Part shown: in pieces, positions 1 to 6,567 of the stretch
Numbering within the stretch: position 1 is the first letter of the stretch
Layout of the letters: each line of letters begins with the position of its first letter
Assembly: GCA_045644725.1 (NCBI GenBank)
Contig: JAZRHK010000166.1
Span: 1 to 35,478, forward strand
DNA from: CAAGNP01 sp045644725
Lineage (GTDB): Bacteria; Bacteroidota; Bacteroidia; Bacteroidales; UBA932
DNA: 35,478 bases
Direction: 5' to 3'
Program-made: the position numbers and the translations under genes
The notes under the pieces: generated by a model
Databases searched by the model: none
Told to the model about the DNA's origin: nothing
What the model saw: the letters and a program-made list of their open reading frames with translations, nothing else

Positions 1-90
1 CCTTACCGCTCATTTCACTTTTATTATAATACCACCATTTCTGAAAGATGGCTATGATTATCCATAAATAAAATACACCCTTTGGTAAAT

Positions 91-110
91 ATATCACCAA
101 TCTGTGATAT
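91..110. repeat. Small hairpin after the rep gene
   Basis: ATATCAC (91-97) and GTGATAT (104-110) form a 7-bp perfect stem with a 6-nt loop just past the rep stop codon. No T-run follows on the minus strand, so it is a weak terminator candidate at best. Nothing else was recognised in 1-118. A minus-strand ATG near the window edge could begin a further gene that runs off the window. Confidence 0.35.
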
Positions 111-118
111 TGTAAATT

Positions 119-1126
119 CTATAACAAAATACCTATCATAATAACAATTTCCATCAGTAGGTTTCTCAGTTGCTGCTTGACAGATGGGTTAAGATTGTTG
201 GACAACTTTTCTGCTAAGGCCCGATATGGTTTCATCACTTGGGATATATGTGTCTTCTGTGAGCAGTATTTCCTAAGAAGAGCCTCAACCTTGACTAAAT
301 CATAATCGCAATGTTCTAATAGTAGTTGATTTTTCAGGTCCGTCAAATTTCCGCTTGCAGTTTCTACACCCTTATCAACGATTGCCTTATCCAAAAAGTC
401 CCACAAAGGTTTTGAGTTACTGCACAAAACTGATTTAATAGAGGTATCTGTAATGTTGAGGCACTGGCGCAATTGTTCCTTACTGTTGAGGTTCATCTCA
501 AACCTCAACGTTCCATTAAATGAAGATAATAGTTTGTCTTTATCCTCAACACAATTCAAGAAATTTCGGTTACTTGCCCTCTCTAACTCTTGCTGTTTAT
601 CATAGATGGTCAAACGTCGTTTATAACTCTTAGTCTGGACGTTTTTTTCTATAATGAAATTGTCCCCTATGTTCCGAACGAGATACTTATTAAAGTTAGC
701 GACACCTGCTCTGATGGATTTTGTCAAATCCTTATAATCGGGATGAATTACATCTTGGCAGACATCTGCTTTAACTACCTCGCCATCGGAAAGTATTCCA
801 TCAATATTGAGATTGCAGAACCCCAATTCATTTATGTTGCTTAAGCAAATCCTAATGTTATCCTTATTTATCAGACTTGGATAATCATCTTTCAAAATTT
901 TCCCCGTGAATTCTATGACCAATTCTCCCTCTGTGTAATCTGCTTCTATATATAATGAATACGGGGATTTTATAGATAACTTCTGTTCCTTGATTATACC
1001 ATCTCTTATTATACTTTGAAATTCATTCTCATTTATATTTTTAATGTTATCTATGGTTGATATAATTTTTAATTTATCGAATTTTAACACTACGTTTTCA
1101 TATTTTTTCTTTTTTATTATTCTCAA
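119..1126 (-). CDS. Phage/plasmid replication initiator, gene II/X-like
   Basis: A 335-residue protein that looks like the rolling-circle replication initiators grouped as phage/plasmid replication protein II/X (Phage_CRI type). Visible support is the RLTIYDKQQEL segment in mid-protein, followed about 30 residues later by LRFEMNLNSKEQLRQCL, a motif pair typical of that family; the length also fits. Such enzymes nick a hairpin origin to start replication of a small phage, plasmid or integrative element. The start is TTG at 1126, the only reasonable initiation codon near the open frame's beginning, preceded by AAGGAGG only 3 nt away. The gene is visibly AT-richer than everything downstream and uses many AAA, ATA and TTA codons, suggesting transfer. 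No integrase or coat gene is visible. The family assignment comes from motifs only. Confidence 0.55.
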   Translation of the reverse strand: MRIIKKKKYENVVLKFDKLKIISTIDNIKNINENEFQSIIRDGIIKEQKLSIKSPYSLYIEADYTEGELVIEFTGKILKDDYPSLINKDNIRICLSNINELGFCNLNIDGILSDGEVVKADVCQDVIHPDYKDLTKSIRAGVANFNKYLVRNIGDNFIIEKNVQTKSYKRRLTIYDKQQELERASNRNFLNCVEDKDKLLSSFNGTLRFEMNLNSKEQLRQCLNITDTSIKSVLCSNSKPLWDFLDKAIVDKGVETASGNLTDLKNQLLLEHCDYDLVKVEALLRKYCSQKTHISQVMKPYRALAEKLSNNLNPSVKQQLRNLLMEIVIMIGILL

Positions 1127-1129
1127 ATA

Positions 1130-1136
1130 CCTCCTT
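1130..1136 (-). promoter_or_regulatory. Canonical Shine-Dalgarno before rep
   Basis: AAGGAGG on the minus strand lies 3 nt upstream of the TTG start. A full Shine-Dalgarno is unusual for Bacteroidota chromosomal genes and supports a foreign origin. The spacing is shorter than the usual 5-9 nt, so the exact start codon is uncertain. Confidence 0.5.
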
Positions 1137-1241
1137 AGAAAACCAAAAACTTCACCTTGATAAGTGGTTATAAGGAGATGTTTCCTATTATATAATAGTA
1201 TAGTTGCAATTGATTGTAAAGAGAAATTTTAAATTTTTAAA

Positions 1242-1249
1242 TATCTTTG
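1242..1249 (+). promoter_or_regulatory. Bacteroidota -7 box (TATCTTTG)
   Basis: A perfect TAnnTTTG match on the plus strand in an AT-rich stretch. A TTG at 1214-1216 is 25 nt upstream, longer than usual for a -33 element. No plausible plus-strand ORF follows before the terminator at 1333-1362. Confidence 0.4.
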
Positions 1250-1253
1250 TAGC

Positions 1254-1362
1254 CACTTGACAAAATAGACAATACGAGTATAATCATTTATAAGATTGTT
1301 CGAGACTTTTATTGGTTGTCCTACTAAATAAGAAAAGGTCAGCATATCGCTGACCTTTTTTT
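1254..1362 (+). ncRNA. Candidate small RNA between promoter and terminator
   Basis: A TAnnTTTG box ends at 1249 and a strong intrinsic terminator ends at 1362, defining a possible transcript of about 105 nt without an ATG-initiated ORF. It is divergent from the rep gene, a common place for a copy-control RNA. This is inference from two signals only; no known RNA family was recognised. Confidence 0.2.
1333..1362 (+). terminator. Intrinsic terminator
   Basis: AAAAGGTCAGC (1333-1343) pairs perfectly with GCTGACCTTTT (1349-1359) around a 5-nt loop, and the T-run continues to 1362. The A-run on the other side could give weak termination on the minus strand too. Confidence 0.8.
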
Positions 1363-1397
1363 GTTGCTTATAGTCCCGCTGGAGATGGTCCAATGTT

Positions 1398-1435
1398 TTG
1401 GTTGTTGTCCAGCCAAAGTGTTGGTTGTTGTTCAG
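1398..1435. repeat. Short direct repeat, 15 bp, 23-bp period
   Basis: TTGGTTGTTGTCCAG (1398-1412) recurs as TTGGTTGTTGTTCAG (1421-1435), 14 of 15 bases identical. It lies beside the hairpins of the presumed rep-associated region. Iterons near an origin are one possibility. Confidence 0.6.
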
Positions 1436-1440
1436 TTTTC

Positions 1441-1475
1441 CGGCCAGGTCTGCAAAATCTTGTTGGACCTGGCCG
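1441..1475. repeat. Perfect 10-bp stem hairpin near rep
   Basis: CGGCCAGGTC (1441-1450) and GACCTGGCCG (1466-1475) form a GC-rich 10-bp stem with a 15-nt loop. There is no T-run, so it does not look like a terminator. Its place upstream of a replication-initiator gene makes it a candidate nick site or structural part of an origin. Confidence 0.6.
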
Positions 1476-1559
1476 GGTGTTGTTTTGTAAGTTATTGATA
1501 TATAGTGGTATGAAAATATCTGTCCGTCCAGGTCGGACACTTTTTTGCAGACCTGGCCG
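1441..1559. repeat. 17-bp inverted repeats 85 bp apart
   Basis: CGGCCAGGTCTGCAAAA (1441-1457) is the exact reverse complement of 1543-1559. The right-hand copy is preceded by another small palindrome, GTCCG (1522-1526) with CGGAC (1534-1538). The left arm overlaps the hairpin at 1441-1475, so alternative structures are possible. No ORF in this region is convincing. Confidence 0.65.
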
Positions 1560-1612
1560 AAAAGTGATGCGGAAATTCAGTGGATATTTGGTGACTTATC
1601 CTATGGGCTGAT

Positions 1613-1626
1613 GTATGGCCATACAA
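1613..1626. repeat. 14-bp perfect palindrome
   Basis: TGTATGGCCATACA lies about 45 bp beyond the stop of the GntP permease gene. It has no T-run and is not an obvious terminator; it might be a protein-binding site or chance. Confidence 0.4.
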
Positions 1627-1668
1627 TCAAGCCTAATGCAGGTGGGAGGGTGATGGTATTCGGTAAGG

Positions 1669-3030
1669 TTATACGAATAGTGAGATGAGGTAGAGTGCTG
1701 TGATGGTGGTGAGGCCGAGTATCAGGGTGAGGAGGGTCTGGGTCCTGTAGCCGTTCTGAGGGGAGATCCCGCCGAAGTTTGTGACTACCCAGAAGTAACT
1801 GTCATTGGCGTGCGAAACAGTCATTGCCCCGGCGCCTATTGCCATAACTACCAATACTGCATCTATGGGTGCAGTCATTCCCAAAGCGTACATAAGGGAT
1901 TCAGAAGATGAGTACATGCCCATAATTCCTGCTGTGGTGGTCATGGCCACTGTGGATGACCCTTGGGATGTCTTAAGTATAGCGGCAATGACGAAGGGGA
2001 AGAAGATGCCGATTCCGGAGAGAACTCCAGCGTGCTGCTGTATATATTGGACGAAGCCAGCCTCTGTTATTATCTGCCCGAGGACACTTCCCGCTGCGGT
2101 GATGAAGATGATGGGGCCCGCTGTCTTGAGCGACTCCTGTGTTATGTCGTAGAGTTGTGTGCCCTTTTTCTGTCTTAAGAGGAGCGGCATTGCGCTGAGC
2201 AGACCTGCCGCAAGGGCAATAATGGGCTTCCCGAGGAATAGAAGCAGTTCCCCTGCAAATCCTCCAATCCCCGCAAATACAGATATTGATCCGCCGGCCA
2301 TCAGGATGATGGGGAGGACGATGGGGGTGATTGATGCAAATGTGGAGGGGAGATTCTCCTGCTGATAAGCCTCAGAGATCTCTTCTATGTCGAGTTCCTC
2401 GTCAGATTTGACCTTGGTCCCTATATATGTGGAGAAAAAGTATGCTGCTGTAAGGGGGATGATGGAGATTCCCATCCCGAAGAGGATTACCCAGAGGAGG
2501 TGGTTCTCCAGACCAAGCATTCCGGCTGCAGCAATGGGACCGGGTGTAGGGGGGATAAATACGTGTGCCAGATATAATCCCGCCGAGAGTGCTACGGTAA
2601 GTGATACGGATGAGAAATTGCTTTTGCGGCTGAGCCATTTCCTGATGGGGTTTACTATGATGAATCCGCTGTCGCAGAATACGGGGATGGAGACAATCCA
2701 GCCGATGAGCATTATGGCGAGCTGTGGGAAGCGGGTTCCGATAATCCTTATTATTGCGTCAGCAAGTGTGATGGCTGCACCTGTCTTCTCGAGGATGAGA
2801 CCGATGATGGTCCCCAGGATAATCACTATGCCGATGCTGGCAAAAATGGATGAGAACCCTTTGCCGATGGTGTTTGGGATGCTCTCCAGTGGCAAGCCCA
2901 CTGCAATGGCCAGGATGAGGGATATCCCCATAATGGCGAGAAAAGGGTGGACTTTCCATTTGGAGATGGAGTATATCATCAGGGCAATGGCGATGACGAA
3001 AATGATGATGAGTGTGGTGCCGGAAATCAT
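1669..3030 (-). CDS. GntP-family gluconate-type permease
   Basis: A 453-residue polytopic inner-membrane transporter of the GntP (gluconate:H+ symporter) family, importing gluconate or a related sugar acid or hydroxy acid. The start is set at ATG 3030 (MISGTTLIIIFVIAIAL), which begins directly with a membrane helix. A longer frame would overlap the divergent phosphatase gene and its promoter. Most of the length is hydrophobic helices with family-typical segments: IPVFCDSGFIIVNPI about 110 residues in, HVFIPPTPGPIAAAG further on, and a C-terminal TVSHANDSYFWVV. No gluconate kinase or dehydratase gene is adjacent, so the substrate cannot be inferred from context. A -7 box lies 15 nt upstream. 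Confidence 0.9.
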   Translation of the reverse strand: MISGTTLIIIFVIAIALMIYSISKWKVHPFLAIMGISLILAIAVGLPLESIPNTIGKGFSSIFASIGIVIILGTIIGLILEKTGAAITLADAIIRIIGTRFPQLAIMLIGWIVSIPVFCDSGFIIVNPIRKWLSRKSNFSSVSLTVALSAGLYLAHVFIPPTPGPIAAAGMLGLENHLLWVILFGMGISIIPLTAAYFFSTYIGTKVKSDEELDIEEISEAYQQENLPSTFASITPIVLPIILMAGGSISVFAGIGGFAGELLLFLGKPIIALAAGLLSAMPLLLRQKKGTQLYDITQESLKTAGPIIFITAAGSVLGQIITEAGFVQYIQQHAGVLSGIGIFFPFVIAAILKTSQGSSTVAMTTTAGIMGMYSSSESLMYALGMTAPIDAVLVVMAIGAGAMTVSHANDSYFWVVTNFGGISPQNGYRTQTLLTLILGLTTITALYLISLFV

Positions 3031-3045
3031 AGCTGCTCTTTTTTT

Positions 3046-3053
3046 CAAAGATA
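3046..3053 (-). promoter_or_regulatory. -7 box for the GntP permease
   Basis: TATCTTTG on the minus strand, a perfect TAnnTTTG match, ends 15 nt before the ATG at 3030. It is back to back with the plus-strand box at 3067-3074. Confidence 0.6.
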
Positions 3054-3066
3054 GGTAAATTTTTGC

Positions 3067-3074
3067 CATCTTTG
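3067..3074 (+). promoter_or_regulatory. Near-consensus -7 box for the phosphatase operon
   Basis: CATCTTTG matches TAnnTTTG at all but the first base and ends 7 nt before the ATG at 3082, leaving almost no 5' leader. No clear -33 element was seen. Confidence 0.45.
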
Positions 3075-3081
3075 TGCAGAT

Positions 3082-3531
3082 ATGAAGAAGATACTGTTCA
3101 TTTGTCACGGCAATATCTGCCGCTCTCCGATGGCGGAGTTTGTATTCAAGGCATTGGTTAAAGTGTATGGCTTGGAATCACTATTTTATGTTGAATCTGC
3201 AGCAGTTACAACAGAGGAGATAGGGAATCCGATATATCCACCTGCCAAAAGGTGTCTTACGCAGCATGGCATCCCTTTTGATTCTGGAAAAAGGGCCCGT
3301 CAGGTGACCCCTGAGGATTATAAGAAGTTTGACTTGCTCATTTGTATGGATGAATCCAATGTGCGCCGTCTGCGCAGGATTGTGGGGGATGATCAAGATG
3401 GTAAGATACATCTGATGATGAGCTATACAGGGAATTTCAGGGATGTGGCAGACCCTTGGTATACAGGAGATTTTGAGACTACCTTCCAGGATGTCCTCGA
3501 GGCATCGGAAGCTTTTTTGAAAATGATATAA
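3082..3531 (+). CDS. Low-molecular-weight protein-tyrosine phosphatase
   Basis: A 149-residue cytoplasmic LMW protein-tyrosine phosphatase, which hydrolyses phosphotyrosine through a cysteinyl-phosphate intermediate. The P-loop C8-H-G-N-I-C-R14-S fits the CX5R signature right at the N-terminus and fixes the start. The general acid is D124 in the DPWYTGDF segment, a family hallmark. The length is normal for the family. Only 1 nt separates it from the next ORF, so it heads a three-gene operon with a lipoprotein and a DUF1295 membrane protein. Bacterial members often act on tyrosine kinases of exopolysaccharide export, but no such kinase is in the window. Confidence 0.93.
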   Translation: MKKILFICHGNICRSPMAEFVFKALVKVYGLESLFYVESAAVTTEEIGNPIYPPAKRCLTQHGIPFDSGKRARQVTPEDYKKFDLLICMDESNVRRLRRIVGDDQDGKIHLMMSYTGNFRDVADPWYTGDFETTFQDVLEASEAFLKMI

Positions 3532-3532
3532 A

Positions 3533-3931
3533 ATGAGAAAGCTATTGAAATTTACAATGTTTGCCTTGATAGGGCTGTTGGTGATGGTGTCGGTGACATC
3601 ATGCGAAAAGAAATACTCCCGTCTGGAGTATGGTTTTTCCAGAAGTTATCCGGTTGCCACTTCAGCTGGTTCTTTGGAGACCATAGCAGAACTTGAGGCT
3701 ATTTGTCTGAAATATCTAAACAGCAGTGAGGCTGCAAAGAATTTGGAATTTGCAAACATGTCAGAAAAAGGAGCTGAGGCCATTGCTGTGGCTTATTTTG
3801 ATGCTATGATAGTGGAGATGGATAAAGTGGAATTGAAAATTGAGGATGGAGATCACTATAGTGTGGCTCTTCAGAATGTCACCACCGATCATACCAGGAT
3901 AATTAAAGAAAAAAGATATTCTAACGATTAG
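3533..3931 (+). CDS. Small hypothetical lipoprotein
   Basis: A 132-residue protein with a clear lipoprotein signal: positive n-region MRKLLK, hydrophobic core, and lipobox VTSC with Cys at residue 24. The mature part is soluble and mixed alpha/beta in character, with an acidic, Ala-rich middle. No family was recognised. It sits 1 nt after the phosphatase gene and 4 nt before the DUF1295 gene, so all three are probably cotranscribed. Its function cannot be inferred from sequence. Confidence 0.75.
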   Translation: MRKLLKFTMFALIGLLVMVSVTSCEKKYSRLEYGFSRSYPVATSAGSLETIAELEAICLKYLNSSEAAKNLEFANMSEKGAEAIAVAYFDAMIVEMDKVELKIEDGDHYSVALQNVTTDHTRIIKEKRYSND

Positions 3932-3935
3932 TATT

Positions 3936-4739
3936 ATGCACTACTTATTGATTTTATTGGCAGTATCACTTGCCGTTTCCGGCCTGGGCTGGATTTATTT
4001 CATCTACTTTTTCAGTATAGGTTATGGTTTCGGTGTGTCGGCTCTAGCTTTGACTATAGCAGTCTTATTTAAGGATGTACTGTCATTGCCTGCTGCACTT
4101 CTTTGTGTGGTTATGTTCGTGTTCGGATGCAGACTTGGCCTTTATCTCCTTACCCGTGAGAAGAGATCCACTGAGTATAGAAAGATTCTTTATGGTCCGG
4201 ATGCAGCGAAGAAAAAGCCCCTTTTTGTGGTTATTGTTGTGTGGGTGTTCTGTGCCCTACTATATGTTGGTCAGGTAAGCCCAATAGCTTTCTATCTTGC
4301 AAATGCAGCTTATGGTCTGGAAGTGAATGATATCTGGGTATGGATTGGCGCAGCAATGATGGCTGTAGGTGTTCTTCTGGAGGCTGTTTCAGATGCACAG
4401 AAGAAAGCTGCCAAGAAGAAAAATCCTAAGAGATTTGTCGATACAGGCCTTTACAGACTTGTCCGTTGCCCTAACTATTTGGGTGAACTTGTGATATGGA
4501 CCGGCTCTTTTGTTGTATGTTTTGGAGCAGCATGCTCTGTATGGCAATGGGTTATAGCTGCTATCGGCTACATAGGCATCGTATATGTTATGTTCAGCGG
4601 TGCCCGCAGACTCGAAGTGAGACAGGCTGTGACCTATGGCAATGATCCTGAATTCCAGAAATATGTAAAGAAAACCCCAATCCTTCTCCCATTTGTACCA
4701 CTTTATAGCGTGGCAAAACATGAATGGTTGAAGGCGTAA
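3936..4739 (+). CDS. DUF1295 / steroid 5-alpha-reductase-like membrane protein
   Basis: A 267-residue polytopic membrane protein of the DUF1295 group, related to steroid 5-alpha-reductases and isoprenylcysteine carboxyl methyltransferases. The diagnostic part is the C-terminal third: FVDTGLYRLVRCPNYLGELV, where the R-x-P-N-Y-x-G-E pattern forms the presumed cofactor pocket, followed by two helices and RRLEVRQAVTYGNDPEFQKYVKKTP. Five or more hydrophobic helices precede it. The enzymatic reaction is not established for most bacterial members; reduction of a lipid or methyl transfer are both possible. It is the last gene of the phosphatase operon, with a terminator 43 nt after the stop. Confidence 0.85.
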   Translation: MHYLLILLAVSLAVSGLGWIYFIYFFSIGYGFGVSALALTIAVLFKDVLSLPAALLCVVMFVFGCRLGLYLLTREKRSTEYRKILYGPDAAKKKPLFVVIVVWVFCALLYVGQVSPIAFYLANAAYGLEVNDIWVWIGAAMMAVGVLLEAVSDAQKKAAKKKNPKRFVDTGLYRLVRCPNYLGELVIWTGSFVVCFGAACSVWQWVIAAIGYIGIVYVMFSGARRLEVRQAVTYGNDPEFQKYVKKTPILLPFVPLYSVAKHEWLKA

Positions 4740-4781
4740 GGATTTTATATGGTACAGAAGGCTGTGCCGAAAATAGAGATA

Positions 4782-4815
4782 AAGGGGCTTGACTAATCAG
4801 TCAGCCCCTTTTGTT
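4782..4815 (+). terminator. Intrinsic terminator of the phosphatase operon
   Basis: AAGGGGCT (4782-4789) pairs with AGCCCCTT (4803-4810), and GACT (4791-4794) with AGTC (4799-4802), with one bulged T and a 4-nt loop; a short T-rich stretch follows. It lies between convergent genes and may serve both. Confidence 0.75.
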
Positions 4816-4884
4816 ATGCCTGATGGGTTGCCCTATCCGTTCTACAGGAACTGTTTGAGGAGGTGGCGTGACCTCCGCAGCAGG

Positions 4885-5418
4885 TTAGTAGCTGTTCCAG
4901 CTTGCAACCTCCTTGATTGATTTGCGGATTTTGCGTCGTGTCTGTGTGTCGGGATAACCGAGGGAGATGAGTAGTGGAACCCTTCTGGATCTGGGGATGT
5001 TGAGAGCCTTCTTTACTTTCCTCTCATCAAACCAACCCATAATACAGGTCCCCAGACCGAGGTCGGCAGCCTGAAGGCAAAGGTTCTCCACTGCCATTCC
5101 GATATCCATAAGTCGGAACTCCTTCCCTTTCAGAAGGCCACCCAATCTGGTGGTAAATCCCGGAGTCTCCAGCACTACTGCGATTATTACGGGTGCCTGG
5201 ACTGCCCATTTGTTCATCCCGAGGCCGGCAGCAAGTGCAGCCACCTTGTCTTTCAGTTCCGGCTCATTCACTACAATAAATTTCCAAGGTTGGGAGTTGT
5301 TGGCCGATGGGGCAAGACGTGCAGCCTCAAGACATTTGACAATCTTCTCTTCCTCTACCTCTTGGGGTAGGTATTTGCGGTCACTCTGACGGACCCTTAT
5401 CAATTCTGAAAATTCCAT
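4885..5418 (-). CDS. Nitroreductase-family FMN oxidoreductase
   Basis: A 177-residue cytoplasmic flavoprotein of the nitroreductase superfamily, using NAD(P)H to reduce nitroaromatics, quinones or an unknown natural substrate. Family features are the N-terminal FMN phosphate-binding pattern R-x-S-D-R-K-Y (residues 10-16), LAPSANNSQPWKFIVV (about 36-51), and the C-terminal GLGTCIMGWFDERKVKKALNIP with the ISLGYPD turn. It is the short, single-domain form. The start is fixed by the expected N-terminus MEFSELIRVRQSDRKY. A -7 box lies only 4 nt upstream of the ATG, so the mRNA may be leaderless. It is divergent from the methyltransferase-like gene. Confidence 0.92.
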   Translation of the reverse strand: MEFSELIRVRQSDRKYLPQEVEEEKIVKCLEAARLAPSANNSQPWKFIVVNEPELKDKVAALAAGLGMNKWAVQAPVIIAVVLETPGFTTRLGGLLKGKEFRLMDIGMAVENLCLQAADLGLGTCIMGWFDERKVKKALNIPRSRRVPLLISLGYPDTQTRRKIRKSIKEVASWNSY

Positions 5419-5422
5419 ATCC

Positions 5423-5430
5423 CAAAGATA
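5423..5430 (-). promoter_or_regulatory. -7 box for nitroreductase (near-leaderless)
   Basis: TATCTTTG on the minus strand is a perfect TAnnTTTG match and ends 4 nt before the ATG, placing the expected transcription start at or next to the A of the start codon. No convincing -33 box is visible. Confidence 0.5.
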
Positions 5431-5440
5431 GTAATTTTTG

Positions 5441-5448
5441 TACTTTTG
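5441..5448 (+). promoter_or_regulatory. -7 box for the methyltransferase-like gene
   Basis: TACTTTTG matches TAnnTTTG on the plus strand, 36 nt before the ATG at 5485 and back to back with the divergent nitroreductase box. Confidence 0.5.
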
Positions 5449-5484
5449 CAGCTGGCTTTTGCTGATAAACGGCCAGATGAGGAT

Positions 5485-6489
5485 ATGTTTGAAAATTTAA
5501 GGGATATAAGGGAAAGGAACAATGTTGTCCGACAGAAGATGGTCGATTATCTGAATGATAATCCCAGACTTATTACACCGGAGCTTGTCAGTGAGGTGGA
5601 TCCTGCAGGGGTGATGCCGGTTGAGGAGCTTTATTATGCTCTTTTTACAGGGGCTTGCGGACTCGATGAGGTGGAGTATGAGGAGGACAGGCGTATGGGT
5701 TGTGAGTATTTCCGTGAGGCACTCTGCCATCTGGACCCCAAAACTTATGCGGATAATCCATACTACAGGAATATCAGGATACCTGAGGCCAGATTTGGCC
5801 GCTGGGAACTGGTGTATCAGGAGTATGCCCCATACGAGGCATTCATTTACCAGGATGTGAGACTGAAAGGGGATTCCCGTGAAATTCCTCTCCTTGGATA
5901 CTTTACAGAGCAGTTCAGATACCCATCTGTCATGGAGGATGGTCACGAGTGGATGTCGATAAAACCGAGCGAACTGGAGACACTTACTGACTCTATAGGG
6001 AAGGCCCATGGCAGGGTTATAACTTTTGGACTTGGTCTGGGTTACTATACATATATGGTCTCATTGAAGCCGGAGGTGACAGATGTTACAGTGGTGGAGC
6101 GTTCGGAGGAGGTCATAGAGCTTTTCAAAACACATATTCTCCCGCAGTTTTCACATCCTGAAAAGGTGCATATAATCCATTCGGACGCTTATGAATATAT
6201 GGATCATCATATGGAGGCGGGAATGTATGATTATGTTATGGCTGACTTGTGGCACGATGTCTCTGACGGCCTTGACCTCTATCTGAAGTTCAAGAAGAGG
6301 GAGTCACGTTTCCCTGGGACCGAATTTGATTACTGGGCAGAGAGTTCACTCCTCTCGGCTGTAAGGTGGCAGTTGTTTGATCTGATACTCGCCACATCAG
6401 AATCGGAGGAGGTGGCATTAAGTAGACTTTCAGACTCATCGCTGAAGAAAATTGTCTCCACCCAGGCAGGTTCCACTTCCAAAATCTGA
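5485..6489 (+). CDS. SAM-dependent methyltransferase / spermidine synthase-like protein
   Basis: A 334-residue protein whose C-terminal half resembles Rossmann-fold SAM methyltransferases or spermidine synthases. The nucleotide-binding glycine motif VITFGLGLGYYTYM lies near residue 180, then VTVVERSEEVIELF (the acidic end of beta-2 that holds the ribose) and YDYVMADLWHDVSDGL (motif with acidic residue near the active site). The N-terminal 150 residues show no recognised fold. The start is ATG 5485: upstream in-frame codons offer only TTG inside the -7 box. The substrate is unknown and no polyamine genes lie nearby, so a methyltransferase-like assignment is safest. A gap of about 80 nt with its own promoter separates it from the hydrolase operon. 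Confidence 0.75.
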   Translation: MFENLRDIRERNNVVRQKMVDYLNDNPRLITPELVSEVDPAGVMPVEELYYALFTGACGLDEVEYEEDRRMGCEYFREALCHLDPKTYADNPYYRNIRIPEARFGRWELVYQEYAPYEAFIYQDVRLKGDSREIPLLGYFTEQFRYPSVMEDGHEWMSIKPSELETLTDSIGKAHGRVITFGLGLGYYTYMVSLKPEVTDVTVVERSEEVIELFKTHILPQFSHPEKVHIIHSDAYEYMDHHMEAGMYDYVMADLWHDVSDGLDLYLKFKKRESRFPGTEFDYWAESSLLSAVRWQLFDLILATSESEEVALSRLSDSSLKKIVSTQAGSTSKI

Positions 6490-6553
6490 GCCGATTATAT
6501 ATATGAGTTTGGATATTAGGGGAGGAGAGTGCCGATATTTCAAATAAGTATGT

Positions 6554-6561
6554 TATATTTG
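6554..6561 (+). promoter_or_regulatory. -7 box for the hydrolase operon (near-leaderless)
   Basis: TATATTTG is a perfect TAnnTTTG match ending 6 nt before the ATG at 6568. No good -33 TTG was found at the usual spacing. With this box the mRNA would have a 5' leader of 0-3 nt. Confidence 0.55.
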
Positions 6562-6567
6562 CCTGAT

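Noticed and set aside
1229..1540. Minus-strand ORF of 103 codons
   Set aside because: It runs through the terminator hairpin at 1333-1362 and the repeats at 1398-1475, has no recognisable domain, and its sequence reflects translated repeats.
2387..3058. Plus-strand ORF of 223 codons opposite the permease gene
   Set aside because: It is antisense to the well-supported GntP permease and rich in Met, Pro and Ile, as expected from the reverse of hydrophobic codons.
3031..3108. N-terminal extension of the GntP permease
   Set aside because: It overlaps the divergent phosphatase gene start and contains both promoter boxes; the added residues are not membrane-like.
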